Assembly: GCF_026626335.1 (NCBI RefSeq)
Contig: NZ_JAPNTZ010000013.1
Coordinates: forward strand, 62,001-126,000
DNA length: 64,000 bases
Reading direction: 5' to 3'
Source of the DNA: Paractinoplanes pyxinae
Lineage (GTDB): Bacteria; Actinomycetota; Actinomycetes; Mycobacteriales; Micromonosporaceae
The notes under the pieces were generated by a model. That model worked only from the letters and a program-made list of their open reading frames with translations. It did not search any database and was not told the origin of the DNA. Positions 38,444-47,500 of the stretch are shown here, piece after piece (position 1 is the first letter of the stretch; each line of letters opens with the position of its first letter). Position numbers and translations under genes: made by a program.

Positions 38444-40045
38444 ATGGGCATCATTCGAGACATGCAGCGGGCGCACGCCACCCAGGCGTTCGCTGATCAG
38501 CGGGCCAACACCGCGGCCGCGCAGCAGCGCGATCTGATCCGGCGCAACGCCGATCACGCGATAGCCGCTGCCCAGCAAGCGGCGGGGGACGCCGACCGTA
38601 AACGCGAGCACCAGCGGCTCTACGTCGAGGCGAGGACGGCCGACACCGCCGCCGCCAACGCCGAGATCCGGGCCCGGCTCAGCGATCTCGACGCTCTGCT
38701 GCTCTCGACCCTCGACGTGGACGACCACATCGACCTGCAGCTGTTCAAGAAGCCGGTCGAGGTTCCGCCGTTCGATCCGGGCCCGCTGGGCCGCCCGACG
38801 CCCGAGCCGCGGTGGGAGAGCTACGTGCCCCCGCAGCCGCGCGGTGTCGGCAAGATCCTCGGCGGTGACCGGCTGCGGCAGCAGCAGACGGCCGGCGCGC
38901 AACGTGCCTACGAGGACGCGCGGGCCCGGTGGGCCGAGGCCGAGCAGCGGCGCCGGCAGCAGTTGGCGGTGCGGCAGAAGGCGTACGACGAAAGCCTGCG
39001 CAAGTACGAGGCCCGGATCGCCGCCTACAACGCCGAGGTCGACCGGTTCGCGGCCGCGGTGGCCGGCGCCGACCCGTCCTCGGTGGTCGAGTACTTCGCC
39101 ATGGTGCTCGGCAACTCGGTCTACCCCGACGACTTCCCGCAGCACTTCCGCCTGGCCTACCTGCCCAAGCAGCGCCACCTGCTGATCGAGTACCACCTGC
39201 CCCCGATCGAGGTGGTGCCCCAGATCAAGGAGTACCGCTACGACCGGTTCCGCGACGACGTGACGGCCATCCCGCGCGACGAGGCCGAGGTGCGCCGCCG
39301 CTACGTGGACGTGATCGCCCGGGTCACCCTGCGCACGATCCACGAGGTCATCGAGGCCGACCGCGGCGGGCTGGTCCAGCAGGTGTCGTTCAACGGCATC
39401 GTCGACACGATCGACAAGCGCAACGGCCGGTTCGTCCGCCCCACCCTGGTCTCGATCCAGACCACCCGCGAGACGTTCGCCGCCATCAAGCTGCGCCGGG
39501 TCGACCCGGTGGCCTGCGTGAAGCACCTCGAGGGGGCGCTGTCGGCGGCCCCCGACGAGCTGGCCGCCGTCACCGGCAAGATGGACTTCGACCGGGACGC
39601 CGACCGCGACTTCACCGAAGAGTTCAACGTGCTGGCCGAGATCGACGAGCGTCCCAACCTGGTCGCCCTGACCGAGGCGGCGTGGGAGCAGCAGCTGGCC
39701 GACCTGTTCGGCGTGATGGGTCTGCAGATGGGCGCGGCCACCCGCACCGACCTGGGCGCCCGCTGGCACGCCACCGATCCCCGCCCGGTCTTCGGCGGTC
39801 AGGTGGTGATCTTCGCGATGCGCGGCCCGGCCACCGGCTCGGCCGCGGTGCACGCGCTGGCTGGAGCAGTGACGGCGGCCGGGGCGACCAAGGGGATCCT
39901 GGTCTCGCTGGGCGGCATCGAGTCCGAGGCGTACGACGCGGTGGCCGGCCGCCCGCTCGAGCTGATCGACGGCCCGGCCCTGGTCACCCTGCTCTCGAAC
40001 TACTGCCGCGTGAAGGCCCGGATCGAACGCATGCCCGGTTCATGA
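38444..40045 (+). CDS. Mrr-like restriction-system protein with a lost nuclease active site
   Basis: 533 residues from ATG 38444, placed after a TATGGT box. Residues 1-90 and 140-205 are coiled coil; a Pro-rich stretch with DHIDLQLFKKPVEVPPF lies at ~95-115. The core ~215-400 follows the actinobacterial restriction-system family. Residues ~402-520 match the Mrr catalytic domain (WEQQLADLFGVMGLQMG, ATKGILVS, ELIDGPALVTLL). In active relatives the domain has a GxD and a QAK motif. Here they read GAR (Arg440 for Asp) and FAM (Phe457 and Met459 for Gln and Lys). It probably cannot cut DNA and may act as a sensor or binding subunit. No methylase is near. Confidence 0.82.
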   Translation: MGIIRDMQRAHATQAFADQRANTAAAQQRDLIRRNADHAIAAAQQAAGDADRKREHQRLYVEARTADTAAANAEIRARLSDLDALLLSTLDVDDHIDLQLFKKPVEVPPFDPGPLGRPTPEPRWESYVPPQPRGVGKILGGDRLRQQQTAGAQRAYEDARARWAEAEQRRRQQLAVRQKAYDESLRKYEARIAAYNAEVDRFAAAVAGADPSSVVEYFAMVLGNSVYPDDFPQHFRLAYLPKQRHLLIEYHLPPIEVVPQIKEYRYDRFRDDVTAIPRDEAEVRRRYVDVIARVTLRTIHEVIEADRGGLVQQVSFNGIVDTIDKRNGRFVRPTLVSIQTTRETFAAIKLRRVDPVACVKHLEGALSAAPDELAAVTGKMDFDRDADRDFTEEFNVLAEIDERPNLVALTEAAWEQQLADLFGVMGLQMGAATRTDLGARWHATDPRPVFGGQVVIFAMRGPATGSAAVHALAGAVTAAGATKGILVSLGGIESEAYDAVAGRPLELIDGPALVTLLSNYCRVKARIERMPGS

Positions 40046-40064
40046 TCGGGTAGTCCGTCCGGGT

Positions 40065-40796
40065 GTGACCACTTTTCCGAGCCGGTGGACCCTCGGCCTC
40101 CACGACCGCAGTCACGAGGAGGCGCCGGGGCTGCCGGTGGTGATGCTGCACGGGCTGGCCGTGTCGCACCGCTACCTGCTGCCGGTGGCCCGCGCCCTGG
40201 CCGACCGGCACCCCGTCGTGCTGCCCGACCTGCCGGGCTTCGGGCGCAGCGGCAAGCCGGCGCGGGCGTACGACGTGGGCGAGCACGCCGAGGTCCTGGT
40301 GGCCTGGTTGGCGGCGCGCGGGCTCGGCCGGGTGGCGCTGGTCGGGCACTCGTTCGGCGCCGAGGTCGCGGCCCGGCTCGCCGTGCTGGTGCCGGAAACG
40401 GTGGCGGCGCTCGTGCTGGCCAGTCCGACCTGCGATCCGAGCGGCCGCACCCGCCGTGCCCTGATCGGTCGGTGGCTGCTCGACACCCAGGTCGAGGCCC
40501 CGTGGCAGGCGCCGATCCTGGCCCGCGACGTCCTCGACGCCAAGCCGTGGCGGGTGCTGGCGACCGTCGGCCACTCGGTGCGCAACGCCGTCGAGGACGA
40601 TCTGGTCAAGCTGAGCGTGCGGCCGCTCGTGCTGGCCGGCGCGCTCGACCCGGTGGCCCCGGCGCGGTGGCGGGCCGAGGTGGCCGCGCTGACCGGCGGC
40701 ACGATGGTGACCCTGCCGCAGGCCGCGCACAACGTGCTCACCACCTCGCCCCGGCGCTCGGCCGACGCCATCGCCGCCCACCTGCGTACGGTCTAA
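40065..40796 (+). CDS. Alpha/beta hydrolase
   Basis: 243 residues. Nucleophile S96 in VGHSFGAE, oxyanion region VVMLHGLAVSHRY, acid D in AGALDPVAP and histidine in PQAAHNVL complete the triad. LPGFGRSGKP near residue 56 is typical of esterases and haloperoxidase-like hydrolases. Substrate unknown. It lies 19 bases after the Mrr-like gene and may share its transcript. The stop overlaps the stop of the helicase gene on the other strand by four bases. Confidence 0.88.
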   Translation: MTTFPSRWTLGLHDRSHEEAPGLPVVMLHGLAVSHRYLLPVARALADRHPVVLPDLPGFGRSGKPARAYDVGEHAEVLVAWLAARGLGRVALVGHSFGAEVAARLAVLVPETVAALVLASPTCDPSGRTRRALIGRWLLDTQVEAPWQAPILARDVLDAKPWRVLATVGHSVRNAVEDDLVKLSVRPLVLAGALDPVAPARWRAEVAALTGGTMVTLPQAAHNVLTTSPRRSADAIAAHLRTV

Positions 40797-43700
40797 GCGA
40801 TCGGGGCGATCTCGAGCTCGGCCAGCCGCTGCCACACCGGGGCCATCGCCGCTTCCGGCTCGCGGGCGTAGATGCTGCCCCGGATGCGCACGAAGACGCA
40901 GTTGCCGACCCGTTCCAGCACCGCCTGGCGGCGCATGTCGCTCTCCCACTGCTCGGGGCCGTGATACCGGTCGCCGTCGCACTCGATGGCCAGCCGGCGT
41001 CCGTCCGGCGCGTTGAGCACGAAATCGATGCGGTAGGCGCCGATCTTGAACTGCGGGATCGGCCGGAAGCCGCGAGCCAGCAGCCGTTTCAGCACGTCCC
41101 GTTCGAAGTCGCTCTCGCAGCGCCCGGCCAGGTCGGCCGCCTCTTCGGCCGGGGTCAAATTGAGCGCGTACGTCAGGAGGAGGCCCCGGGCGTCGTCGGC
41201 GAGCAGCGATCCGGGGCGCACCGAATGGAAGATCCACAACTGATCCCGGGCCCGTGACGCGGCGACGTTGATCCGGCGGTGGTACTCGCGCTTGGTGAAC
41301 GCGGCCACCCGGGGATCGTTGTCCGAGACCACCATGGACACCAGTACGACGTCCCGCTCGTCGCCCTGGAACGTGTACGCGTCACCCACCCGCAGCCGCC
41401 GGGCCTGGATCTCGTCCTCGCCGATCCGCTCGCGCAGCAGGTGCAGCAGATAGCCGGCCTGCCCGCTCGTGCTGAGCAGCGAGATCACGCCGAGCGTGCG
41501 ACCGTCGTACCGCGGATCGCCCACGATCGACGCGACCTGTTCGACCAGCGCCTGCGCCTCGGCCTCGTTGACGTCCCCGAAGCCGCCGATCGGCTGCCGG
41601 ACACCTTCGGGCAGGAACACCGTACGGATGGGAGCGAACGCCGGCCGGTCGGCCCGCAACGGCATGATCTTGCCGTCGTAGTAGTGGCGCGACGAGAACT
41701 CGATGATCTGCGGCACGCAGCGGAAGTGCTCGGTCAGCAGGATCCGCTCGGGCGACCGGCGTACGGCGTGGTCGTACAGCGACGACTCGGGGTCGAAGTG
41801 CTCGGCCGACGGCACGTCGTCCAGGTGACTGTGGATCAGCCCGGCCACCGGCCCGACGAAGCCCAGCTGGGGACCGATCTGCTGGTCGTCGCCGACCACC
41901 ACGGCCCGCTCGGCCAGCGACAGCACGGGCAGCGCGAACAGGTCGGCCTGCGACGCCTCGTCCACGATCACCACGTCGAAGCGGGCGCCCCCGGCGAACT
42001 GCTCGATGGCCCGGTCGACCGACATGACCCAGACCGGCACCGCCTCGACGGCCGACTCCATCGCGCGCTGGGCGTGGGCCTGCCAGGCCGCGGCCGTACG
42101 CCCGGTGCCCTTGCCGATCTTGCGGAGAGCCGTGGTCCAGTCGGCCAGGGCGGCCCGGCGCCGGTCGTCCAGGCTCCGCGACACCTCGAGCCAGGCCGAG
42201 GCCACCACCAGCTCGGCGGTGCGGCGGCGGATCTTGTCGCGGGCCGACTCGACCCGCTTGGCCAGCACCGCCGGGTCGACGCTGCCGATCACGTCGTCGA
42301 ACCAGGTCTGCGCCTGCCGCCACTGCCAGGCGGCCAGGCAGGCCTTGCCGCTGACCGGCGGGACGCGGCCTTCCTCTATCCGGGCGGCCCACTCCGGCGC
42401 CTTCCCGGCCAGCCGGTCGCGCAGCTCGACGAAACGCTCGGCCCCGGGACGCAGGTCGTGCAGGCGCCTGACCTCGGCGACCTCCTCGTCCCAGCCCTCC
42501 AGGGTGGCCCACGCCTTGGCCGGACGCGGCCACGGCTCCAGCATCTGGGCCGTCTCTTGCTCCGACTTCAGCAGATTGTCGAGCTTGTAGACGGCGGGCG
42601 CGGCATCGAGCAGGTCGGCCACCCGGGCCAGGCGGCTCGGGTCAAGGTCAAGATCGTGCTGAGGTACGAGGTGGGACAACCGCTCGGCCAGGGCGGGCCA
42701 ATGCCGTACGTCCCAATCGAGCGACTGCCCGGCGTCGGCCAGCAACGCCCCGGCCCACAGCTCGGGATCGCCCCAGCCACCCGCGGGCGCGGCGATGTCG
42801 AGCCGCTGCCGCCACTCCGACCAGTGACCGCCGAGCCGCTGCCGGGCCTGGTTCCGGCGCACCCAGGCCGCCGCCACGTCGACGTCCTCGGCGCTGCGCA
42901 GGGGCTCGCCGTCCACCCGCACGTCGTCGGCCACCCGGAACAGGGCCGCCTGGAGCAGACGGCTCAGGCCGCGGCCGCTGGCGAACCGCTGGCGCATCTC
43001 GGCCAGCTGAGCCAGCAGCCGCTTCGGTTCCGCTGCGTACGAGTCGGGCACGCTCACCTGGTGGCCGGCCAGCGTCCGGGTCAGCGCGGCCAGCTCGGCC
43101 AGCAGCGCCTCGGTGGCGGCCACGTGGTCGGCCCACACCGCGCGCCAGTGCGGGTCGGTGAGCAGCCGGCCCAGCCGGTCGGTCCAGGCCCCCTCGCGGC
43201 GGCGGAGCCAGGCCAGCGCCTCGTGCAGGTCGTCGCGGGCGGCGGCGACGTTCGAATTCCGCACCTGGTCGATGGCCAGACCCTGGCCGGCCAGCTCCGC
43301 GACCAGGGCCGCCAGCTCGTCGCGCTCGGCCCGGCGCTGCCTCTCCTCGGCCGCCGACGGCAGGTCGTCAGCGACCGGCAGCGGCTGCAGGGCGGCCGCC
43401 CTGTCCTGCGGCCAGATGCGGGTGGCCAGGTCGAGCAGGGTGGCGAACTCGGCACTGTCCAGCGGCGGCGGGCCGTCGACCGGGTCGGGGATGCCGGCGT
43501 CGTGGGCGGCCCGCTCGCGCAGCCAGGCGCCCACCTCGACCGGGGTCATCGGGGCGCCGTCGACCACGTACGTGACGGCCTCGTTCTCGGCGATCGCGCG
43601 CAGACCGCCCAGGGCCGTGGCCAGCTCGCGTTCGGCCTCTTCGAGCAGGCCGGTCAGCCGCTCGACCCGGCGCGCCTCGGCCTCTTTGTCCAGGGTGGCG

Positions 43701-44977
43701 GCCCTGTCCGAGAGCTCGCGGGCGGCCAGCTGCAGCTGGACCAGCTGGTCGGTGGTGCGCCCGAGCACGGCCAGGCACAGCGAGCGGATCTCTTCGGGCA
43801 GGCCGTCGCGGAGCACCCGGAGCGGGTCTTCCTTCTGCGCGACGACCAGCACCCGCTTGCCGTTGGCCATGAGATGGCAGATCAGGTTGCGGATGGTGTG
43901 GGTCTTGCCGGTGCCGGGCGGACCCTGGACGGCCACGTTGCGGTGCAGGGCCAGGCGGCGGGCGATCGACTCCTGCGCCTCGTTGGTGGGCAGCGGCATG
44001 AGCAGGCGCTCGCCGACCCGCTGCCAGCGCTCCCCGTCGTCGCCGGGCATCTGCAACTTGCTCGGCTCGTGCGCCACGATCGCGGCCAGCGCGCCCACGG
44101 CGGCGGTGTCACCGGCCAGCAGGCGGTCGCGCAGGTTCTCGAGGAAGCCGCGCAGGAGCCGCTGCTTGGGCCGCACGAACAGGACGCCCGCGTCGCGGAT
44201 GTGCGGGCGGGTCGTCTCCTCGTCCGTGATCAGCCGGTCGTAGCCCAGCCGGCCCAGGGCCCGCTCGAACAGCTCCCGGCGGTCCAGGTCGTTCCACAGG
44301 TCGACCTCGAGGGTGCCGGCCGGGCCGGCCAGGGCAACCAGCTGGCTGAGGTAGCGGTCGTCGAGCCCGGAGAGCGCGTCGGTCTGCAGGCGGGACGGCC
44401 CGGCCGGCGAGACGGTGATCATGGACCGGTCGGGCTCGTACTCGATCAGGACCGGGGTCGCGACCAGCGGGTAGTGGACGCGCTCGCCGTTGACCGTGGT
44501 CGAGAGCAGGCCGTGGCCCCAGACGAGCTCGGTGGTGGCGGCGGTCATGTCGAGCTGGTGCATCAGGTCGAACAGCCTGCGGTGGAGCTCCCGGGTCTTC
44601 TCGGCCTCGCCCGTGACGTACGCCCAGGGACGCCACACCTCGTCGCGCCACACCTCGAACTCGTCCTGCTCGCCCACGGGTTCCGCGTCGGGCTCGGCGG
44701 CGGCCGAGACCTCGCCGCGCAGCCGGCGGCGCAGCTCGGGCGGCACACTGACCGGGCCGGGCAGCTCGGGCAGGCCCACCCGCAGCCACGACGTGCCGTC
44801 TTGAGCCGCGTTCAGACCGAGACTGCAGGCGACGTGGTCGGGCAGGGAGTCGAGGCGGATGGCGTCGGCCGGCGTCGTGCGGGCGGGCCGTTCCATCTGG
44901 GAGCGCACGGCGAGCAGATAGTCGGCGACCGCGACGGCCCTGTCCCGGATCGTCGTGGGCGACTCATGCTCGGCCAT
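40793..44977 (-). CDS. Large SF1 helicase with C-terminal Vsr/DUF559-type nuclease (phage-defence candidate)
   Basis: 1394 residues. An N-terminal ~330-residue region of mixed alpha/beta structure precedes Walker A GPPGTGKT at 352-359. Between the two RecA halves lies a long helical insertion (~410-1000). Motif II is VIVDEASQAD, followed by VVVGDDQQIGPQ, LLTEHFRC and a late RINVAASRARDQLWIF, the UPF1-like SF1B pattern. The C-terminal ~105 residues form a PD-(D/E)XK domain with YRIDFVL, LAIECDGDRYHG and VRIRG, active residues intact. This plan resembles DUF4011-helicase-Vsr proteins reported as single-gene phage defence (Hhe); whether the N terminus is DUF4011 needs a profile search. It is monocistronic. 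Confidence 0.85.
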   Translation of the reverse strand: MAEHESPTTIRDRAVAVADYLLAVRSQMERPARTTPADAIRLDSLPDHVACSLGLNAAQDGTSWLRVGLPELPGPVSVPPELRRRLRGEVSAAAEPDAEPVGEQDEFEVWRDEVWRPWAYVTGEAEKTRELHRRLFDLMHQLDMTAATTELVWGHGLLSTTVNGERVHYPLVATPVLIEYEPDRSMITVSPAGPSRLQTDALSGLDDRYLSQLVALAGPAGTLEVDLWNDLDRRELFERALGRLGYDRLITDEETTRPHIRDAGVLFVRPKQRLLRGFLENLRDRLLAGDTAAVGALAAIVAHEPSKLQMPGDDGERWQRVGERLLMPLPTNEAQESIARRLALHRNVAVQGPPGTGKTHTIRNLICHLMANGKRVLVVAQKEDPLRVLRDGLPEEIRSLCLAVLGRTTDQLVQLQLAARELSDRAATLDKEAEARRVERLTGLLEEAERELATALGGLRAIAENEAVTYVVDGAPMTPVEVGAWLRERAAHDAGIPDPVDGPPPLDSAEFATLLDLATRIWPQDRAAALQPLPVADDLPSAAEERQRRAERDELAALVAELAGQGLAIDQVRNSNVAAARDDLHEALAWLRRREGAWTDRLGRLLTDPHWRAVWADHVAATEALLAELAALTRTLAGHQVSVPDSYAAEPKRLLAQLAEMRQRFASGRGLSRLLQAALFRVADDVRVDGEPLRSAEDVDVAAAWVRRNQARQRLGGHWSEWRQRLDIAAPAGGWGDPELWAGALLADAGQSLDWDVRHWPALAERLSHLVPQHDLDLDPSRLARVADLLDAAPAVYKLDNLLKSEQETAQMLEPWPRPAKAWATLEGWDEEVAEVRRLHDLRPGAERFVELRDRLAGKAPEWAARIEEGRVPPVSGKACLAAWQWRQAQTWFDDVIGSVDPAVLAKRVESARDKIRRRTAELVVASAWLEVSRSLDDRRRAALADWTTALRKIGKGTGRTAAAWQAHAQRAMESAVEAVPVWVMSVDRAIEQFAGGARFDVVIVDEASQADLFALPVLSLAERAVVVGDDQQIGPQLGFVGPVAGLIHSHLDDVPSAEHFDPESSLYDHAVRRSPERILLTEHFRCVPQIIEFSSRHYYDGKIMPLRADRPAFAPIRTVFLPEGVRQPIGGFGDVNEAEAQALVEQVASIVGDPRYDGRTLGVISLLSTSGQAGYLLHLLRERIGEDEIQARRLRVGDAYTFQGDERDVVLVSMVVSDNDPRVAAFTKREYHRRINVAASRARDQLWIFHSVRPGSLLADDARGLLLTYALNLTPAEEAADLAGRCESDFERDVLKRLLARGFRPIPQFKIGAYRIDFVLNAPDGRRLAIECDGDRYHGPEQWESDMRRQAVLERVGNCVFVRIRGSIYAREPEAAMAPVWQRLAELEIAPIA

Positions 44978-45107
44978 CCTCCGAAGTCTAGAAGGCCCGG
45001 TCTCGTCGCGGGCGCGCGCCGAGCGGGGGAAGCGGTGGCCCGCGCGGGCCAGCTATGGTGTCGCCGCTGATCATCAACATGAGCAGGTCCACGAGGAGCG
45101 GGGAAAC

Positions 45108-46289
45108 GTGAGCGACCAGGCACCGGACGAGAACCGCCCGGACCCGTCCGGCAATCCCCCGCCGCCGTCGAACCCCTCCGACCCGACCGCGCCGACGCCC
45201 CCGCCCGGGCCCGGGCCGGTCCCGGACGACCAGCCGCCCTCGCCGCCTTCGCCTCAGCAGCCGGGCTACGGCCCGCAGGGCTACACCCAGATGCCGCCCG
45301 GTCAAGATCCGTGGCAGACGTACCAGAACCCGCAGGGCACGCCGGGCTGGGATCCGTCGAGCTACCAGACCCCGGCCTACGGCCCGCCGCCCGGTTACGG
45401 CCCGCCCCCGGGCTACGGCCCGCCGCCCGGCTACGACCCGACCGGTTACGCCTCCGCCGGCTACCAACTCCCGCCCGGCTACTACGCCGGCCCGCAGGAT
45501 CCGCTGGTCAGCGCTGACTTCGGCGGCTGGTGGCAGCGCAGCTTCACCCTGCTCGGCGCCGTCTGGCGCTCGATGCTGCAGGTGCAGCTGATCTGGGCGA
45601 TCCCGCTGCTCGTGGTGGGCATCCTCACGGCGATCTACTCCCCCGACCGGACCGTGAACTTCGACTCGGACACGCCCCCCGAGTTCAGCGACATCTTCGG
45701 CCCGCTCTTCCTGGTGCTCCCGTTCGCCCTGATCGCCGTGCTGCTGACCGTGGCCGGCCAGCTGGCGACACTCGAGGTGCTGGTGCAGCGGGCCACTGGT
45801 CAGCCCGTCTCAGTCGGCCGGGCCATGCTCACCGGCCTGCGGCGGTTCTTCCCCATGCTGGGCTGGCAGATCGTGGCCGGGCTGGTGATCCTGGTCGGCC
45901 TGCTGCTCTGCATCCTGCCCGGCCTCTACGTGGCGGTCGTCTTCCTGATCCTGCCCGTGATCGTCCTGCTCGAGCGGGGCCAGGGCATCGGCCGCGCGTT
46001 CCGGCTGGTCCACGCCGACTTCGGGGCGGCCGCGGCCCGCCTGGCCGTCATCGTGGGCCTGCACATCGCCTTCGTGCTGGCCGAGGGCGTGTTCAGCACC
46101 ATCCTCGCCCCCAGCTCGGCTGCCGCCGGTCCCGGCCTCACCGTGGCTTCCTCCGTCTTCTCCGTCGCCTTCTCGGTGGTCACCGGCATCGTGATGAGCC
46201 CCCTGCTGCTGACCGCCTACGCCGACATGCGCGCCCGGCACGAGCCCTTCTCCACCGCCTACCTGGCGCCCCATCCCGGCTCCAACTGA
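45108..46289 (+). CDS. Pro-rich membrane protein
   Basis: 393 residues. GTG 45108 follows GAGGAGCGGGGAAAC; a TATGGT box lies at about 45054-45059. Residues 1-130 are Pro, Gly, Tyr and Gln rich with a tandem GYGPPP repeat near 85-105. Residues ~145-390 contain about six hydrophobic helices, including IWAIPLLVVGILTAIY and LLCILPGLYVAVVFLILPVIVLL, resembling the glycerophosphodiester phosphodiesterase membrane domain found in many actinobacterial envelope proteins. No catalytic domain is attached. It converges on the SDR gene with 10 bases between. Confidence 0.75.
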   Translation: MSDQAPDENRPDPSGNPPPPSNPSDPTAPTPPPGPGPVPDDQPPSPPSPQQPGYGPQGYTQMPPGQDPWQTYQNPQGTPGWDPSSYQTPAYGPPPGYGPPPGYGPPPGYDPTGYASAGYQLPPGYYAGPQDPLVSADFGGWWQRSFTLLGAVWRSMLQVQLIWAIPLLVVGILTAIYSPDRTVNFDSDTPPEFSDIFGPLFLVLPFALIAVLLTVAGQLATLEVLVQRATGQPVSVGRAMLTGLRRFFPMLGWQIVAGLVILVGLLLCILPGLYVAVVFLILPVIVLLERGQGIGRAFRLVHADFGAAAARLAVIVGLHIAFVLAEGVFSTILAPSSAAAGPGLTVASSVFSVAFSVVTGIVMSPLLLTAYADMRARHEPFSTAYLAPHPGSN

Positions 46290-46299
46290 GCCGCGAGGG

Positions 46300-47061
46300 T
46301 CAGAGTTCTTCGGGGTCCCGGCCGACGGCAGAGCGGCCGCCGTCGACGGGGATGATCGCGCCGTTGATGAACGACGCGCGGTCGGAGAGCAGGAACGCCG
46401 CGACCTCGGCCACCTCGTCGGTGCGGCCCATGCGGCCCAGCGGCTGCAGCAGCCGGATCTCGTGCTCGAACGTGTCCCGGGCCGCGGGGGCCAAGCCGGC
46501 CAGGTGGGCGTCCGAGCGGTCGGTGGCGATCGACCCCAGAGCGAGAGCATTGACGCGTACGCCCTGGGGCCCGTGATCGACCGCGAGCGCACGCGTCAGT
46601 CCCTCGATGGCCGCCTTCGCCGTCGCATAGGCGAAGGCGCCGCGCACCGGCCGCTGAGCCTGGTGCGAGGAGACATTGACGATGGACCCGCCGGTGCCGG
46701 CGGAAAGAAAGGCCCGGATCGCCGCCCGGCACCCGATGAGGACGGGGTCGACGTTGCGGGCGATGAGCGCGCTCGCTTCGCGGGCCGGCAGGTCGGGCAG
46801 CCAGCCGCCCGGGAACACCGCGGCGTTGTTGACCCAGCCCTGCGGCGTCCCGGCCGCTTCGGCCGCCCGCTGCGCGACCCGCTGGTCGGAGGCGTCGCCG
46901 ATCACGGGCACGATCCGGCGCTGTTCGACGTGGGAGTCGGCCCAGTCGAGCGTGGCCGCGTCGAACTCGACGACCACGACCGGGCCGGCCTCGTCGGCCA
47001 GCAACCGTTCGACGATCGCGCGCCCGACCCCGCGACCGCCGCCGGTGACGACCACCGTCAC
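46300..47061 (-). CDS. Short-chain dehydrogenase/reductase
   Basis: 253 residues of the classical SDR fold. Cofactor motif TGGGRGVGRA at 6-15, NNAA at about 79, catalytic Ser in NVSSHQAQ and the YATAK pair (Tyr and Lys) at about 146-150. The Glu at the end of strand 2 (VVVEFD) suggests NAD+ rather than NADP+. GTG 47061 overlaps the DUF2795 stop by four bases. Substrate unknown. Confidence 0.88.
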   Translation of the reverse strand: MTVVVTGGGRGVGRAIVERLLADEAGPVVVVEFDAATLDWADSHVEQRRIVPVIGDASDQRVAQRAAEAAGTPQGWVNNAAVFPGGWLPDLPAREASALIARNVDPVLIGCRAAIRAFLSAGTGGSIVNVSSHQAQRPVRGAFAYATAKAAIEGLTRALAVDHGPQGVRVNALALGSIATDRSDAHLAGLAPAARDTFEHEIRLLQPLGRMGRTDEVAEVAAFLLSDRASFINGAIIPVDGGRSAVGRDPEEL

Positions 47062-47411
47062 CGGCCGAGCGCCTGCCAGATCTCGACGACAGTCGCGTAC
47101 TCCTGGTCGGCGGGCAGGCTGTCGATGTCGGCCAGCACGTCGTCCGGGGCCAGCAGCGTCTCGGCGCTCTGCCGGAGCTTGACCCGGTCGCCGGGCAGCG
47201 CCGACAGGCCGATGTAGCGGCCGAAGCGGGTGATGTCGCGCTCCTCGTCCTCTTCGAGGATGCCGCTGACCTCGGGCTGGTCGTCGCCCGACGGTTCGGC
47301 CTCGCGGCTCTCCTCGACACGGCCACCGGTCACGCCCTGAACGATCCCGCGGACCTCGTGGGCCATCTCGTCGTCGACGCGGGCTGAATGCTTGTTGCTT
47401 CCTCGGTCCAT
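47058..47411 (-). CDS. DUF2795-type small acidic protein
   Basis: 117 residues from ATG 47411, preceded by AAGGGG. The first half is acidic and low-complexity (EAEPSGDDQPEVSGILEEDEE). The second half has FGRYIGLSALPGDRVKLRQSAE and ends with a helix EYATVVEIWQAL, the DUF2795 pattern. Such proteins are common beside oxidoreductases in actinobacteria and have no known function. It overlaps the SDR by four bases and lies behind a terminator from the upstream gene. Confidence 0.65.
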   Translation of the reverse strand: MDRGSNKHSARVDDEMAHEVRGIVQGVTGGRVEESREAEPSGDDQPEVSGILEEDEERDITRFGRYIGLSALPGDRVKLRQSAETLLAPDDVLADIDSLPADQEYATVVEIWQALGR

Positions 47412-47452
47412 GGGACGCCCCTTTTCCCGAGCGCCCGGGGGTAAAACGTGAC

Positions 47453-47482
47453 GCGCACCCTCCCGTACGGGAAAGGGTGCGC
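47453..47482 (-). terminator. Terminator after the 222-residue gene
   Basis: GCGCACCCT and AGGGTGCGC pair perfectly, with an additional CCCGTACGGG palindrome inside the loop. It lies 18 bases past the stop at 47501 on the minus strand and before the DUF2795 start. Confidence 0.7.
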
Positions 47483-47500
47483 GCCGGACGTGCGGTGAGG

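Noticed and set aside
41279-45070. Plus-strand frame of 1263 codons opposite the helicase-Vsr gene
   Set aside because: Shadow frame of a strongly GC3-biased gene; composition is Gln/Gly/Arg/Val-rich and no motif is present.
45340-45450. Short DNA repeat as a mobile element
   Set aside because: It encodes the in-frame GYGPPP repeat of a membrane protein, ordinary low-complexity protein sequence.
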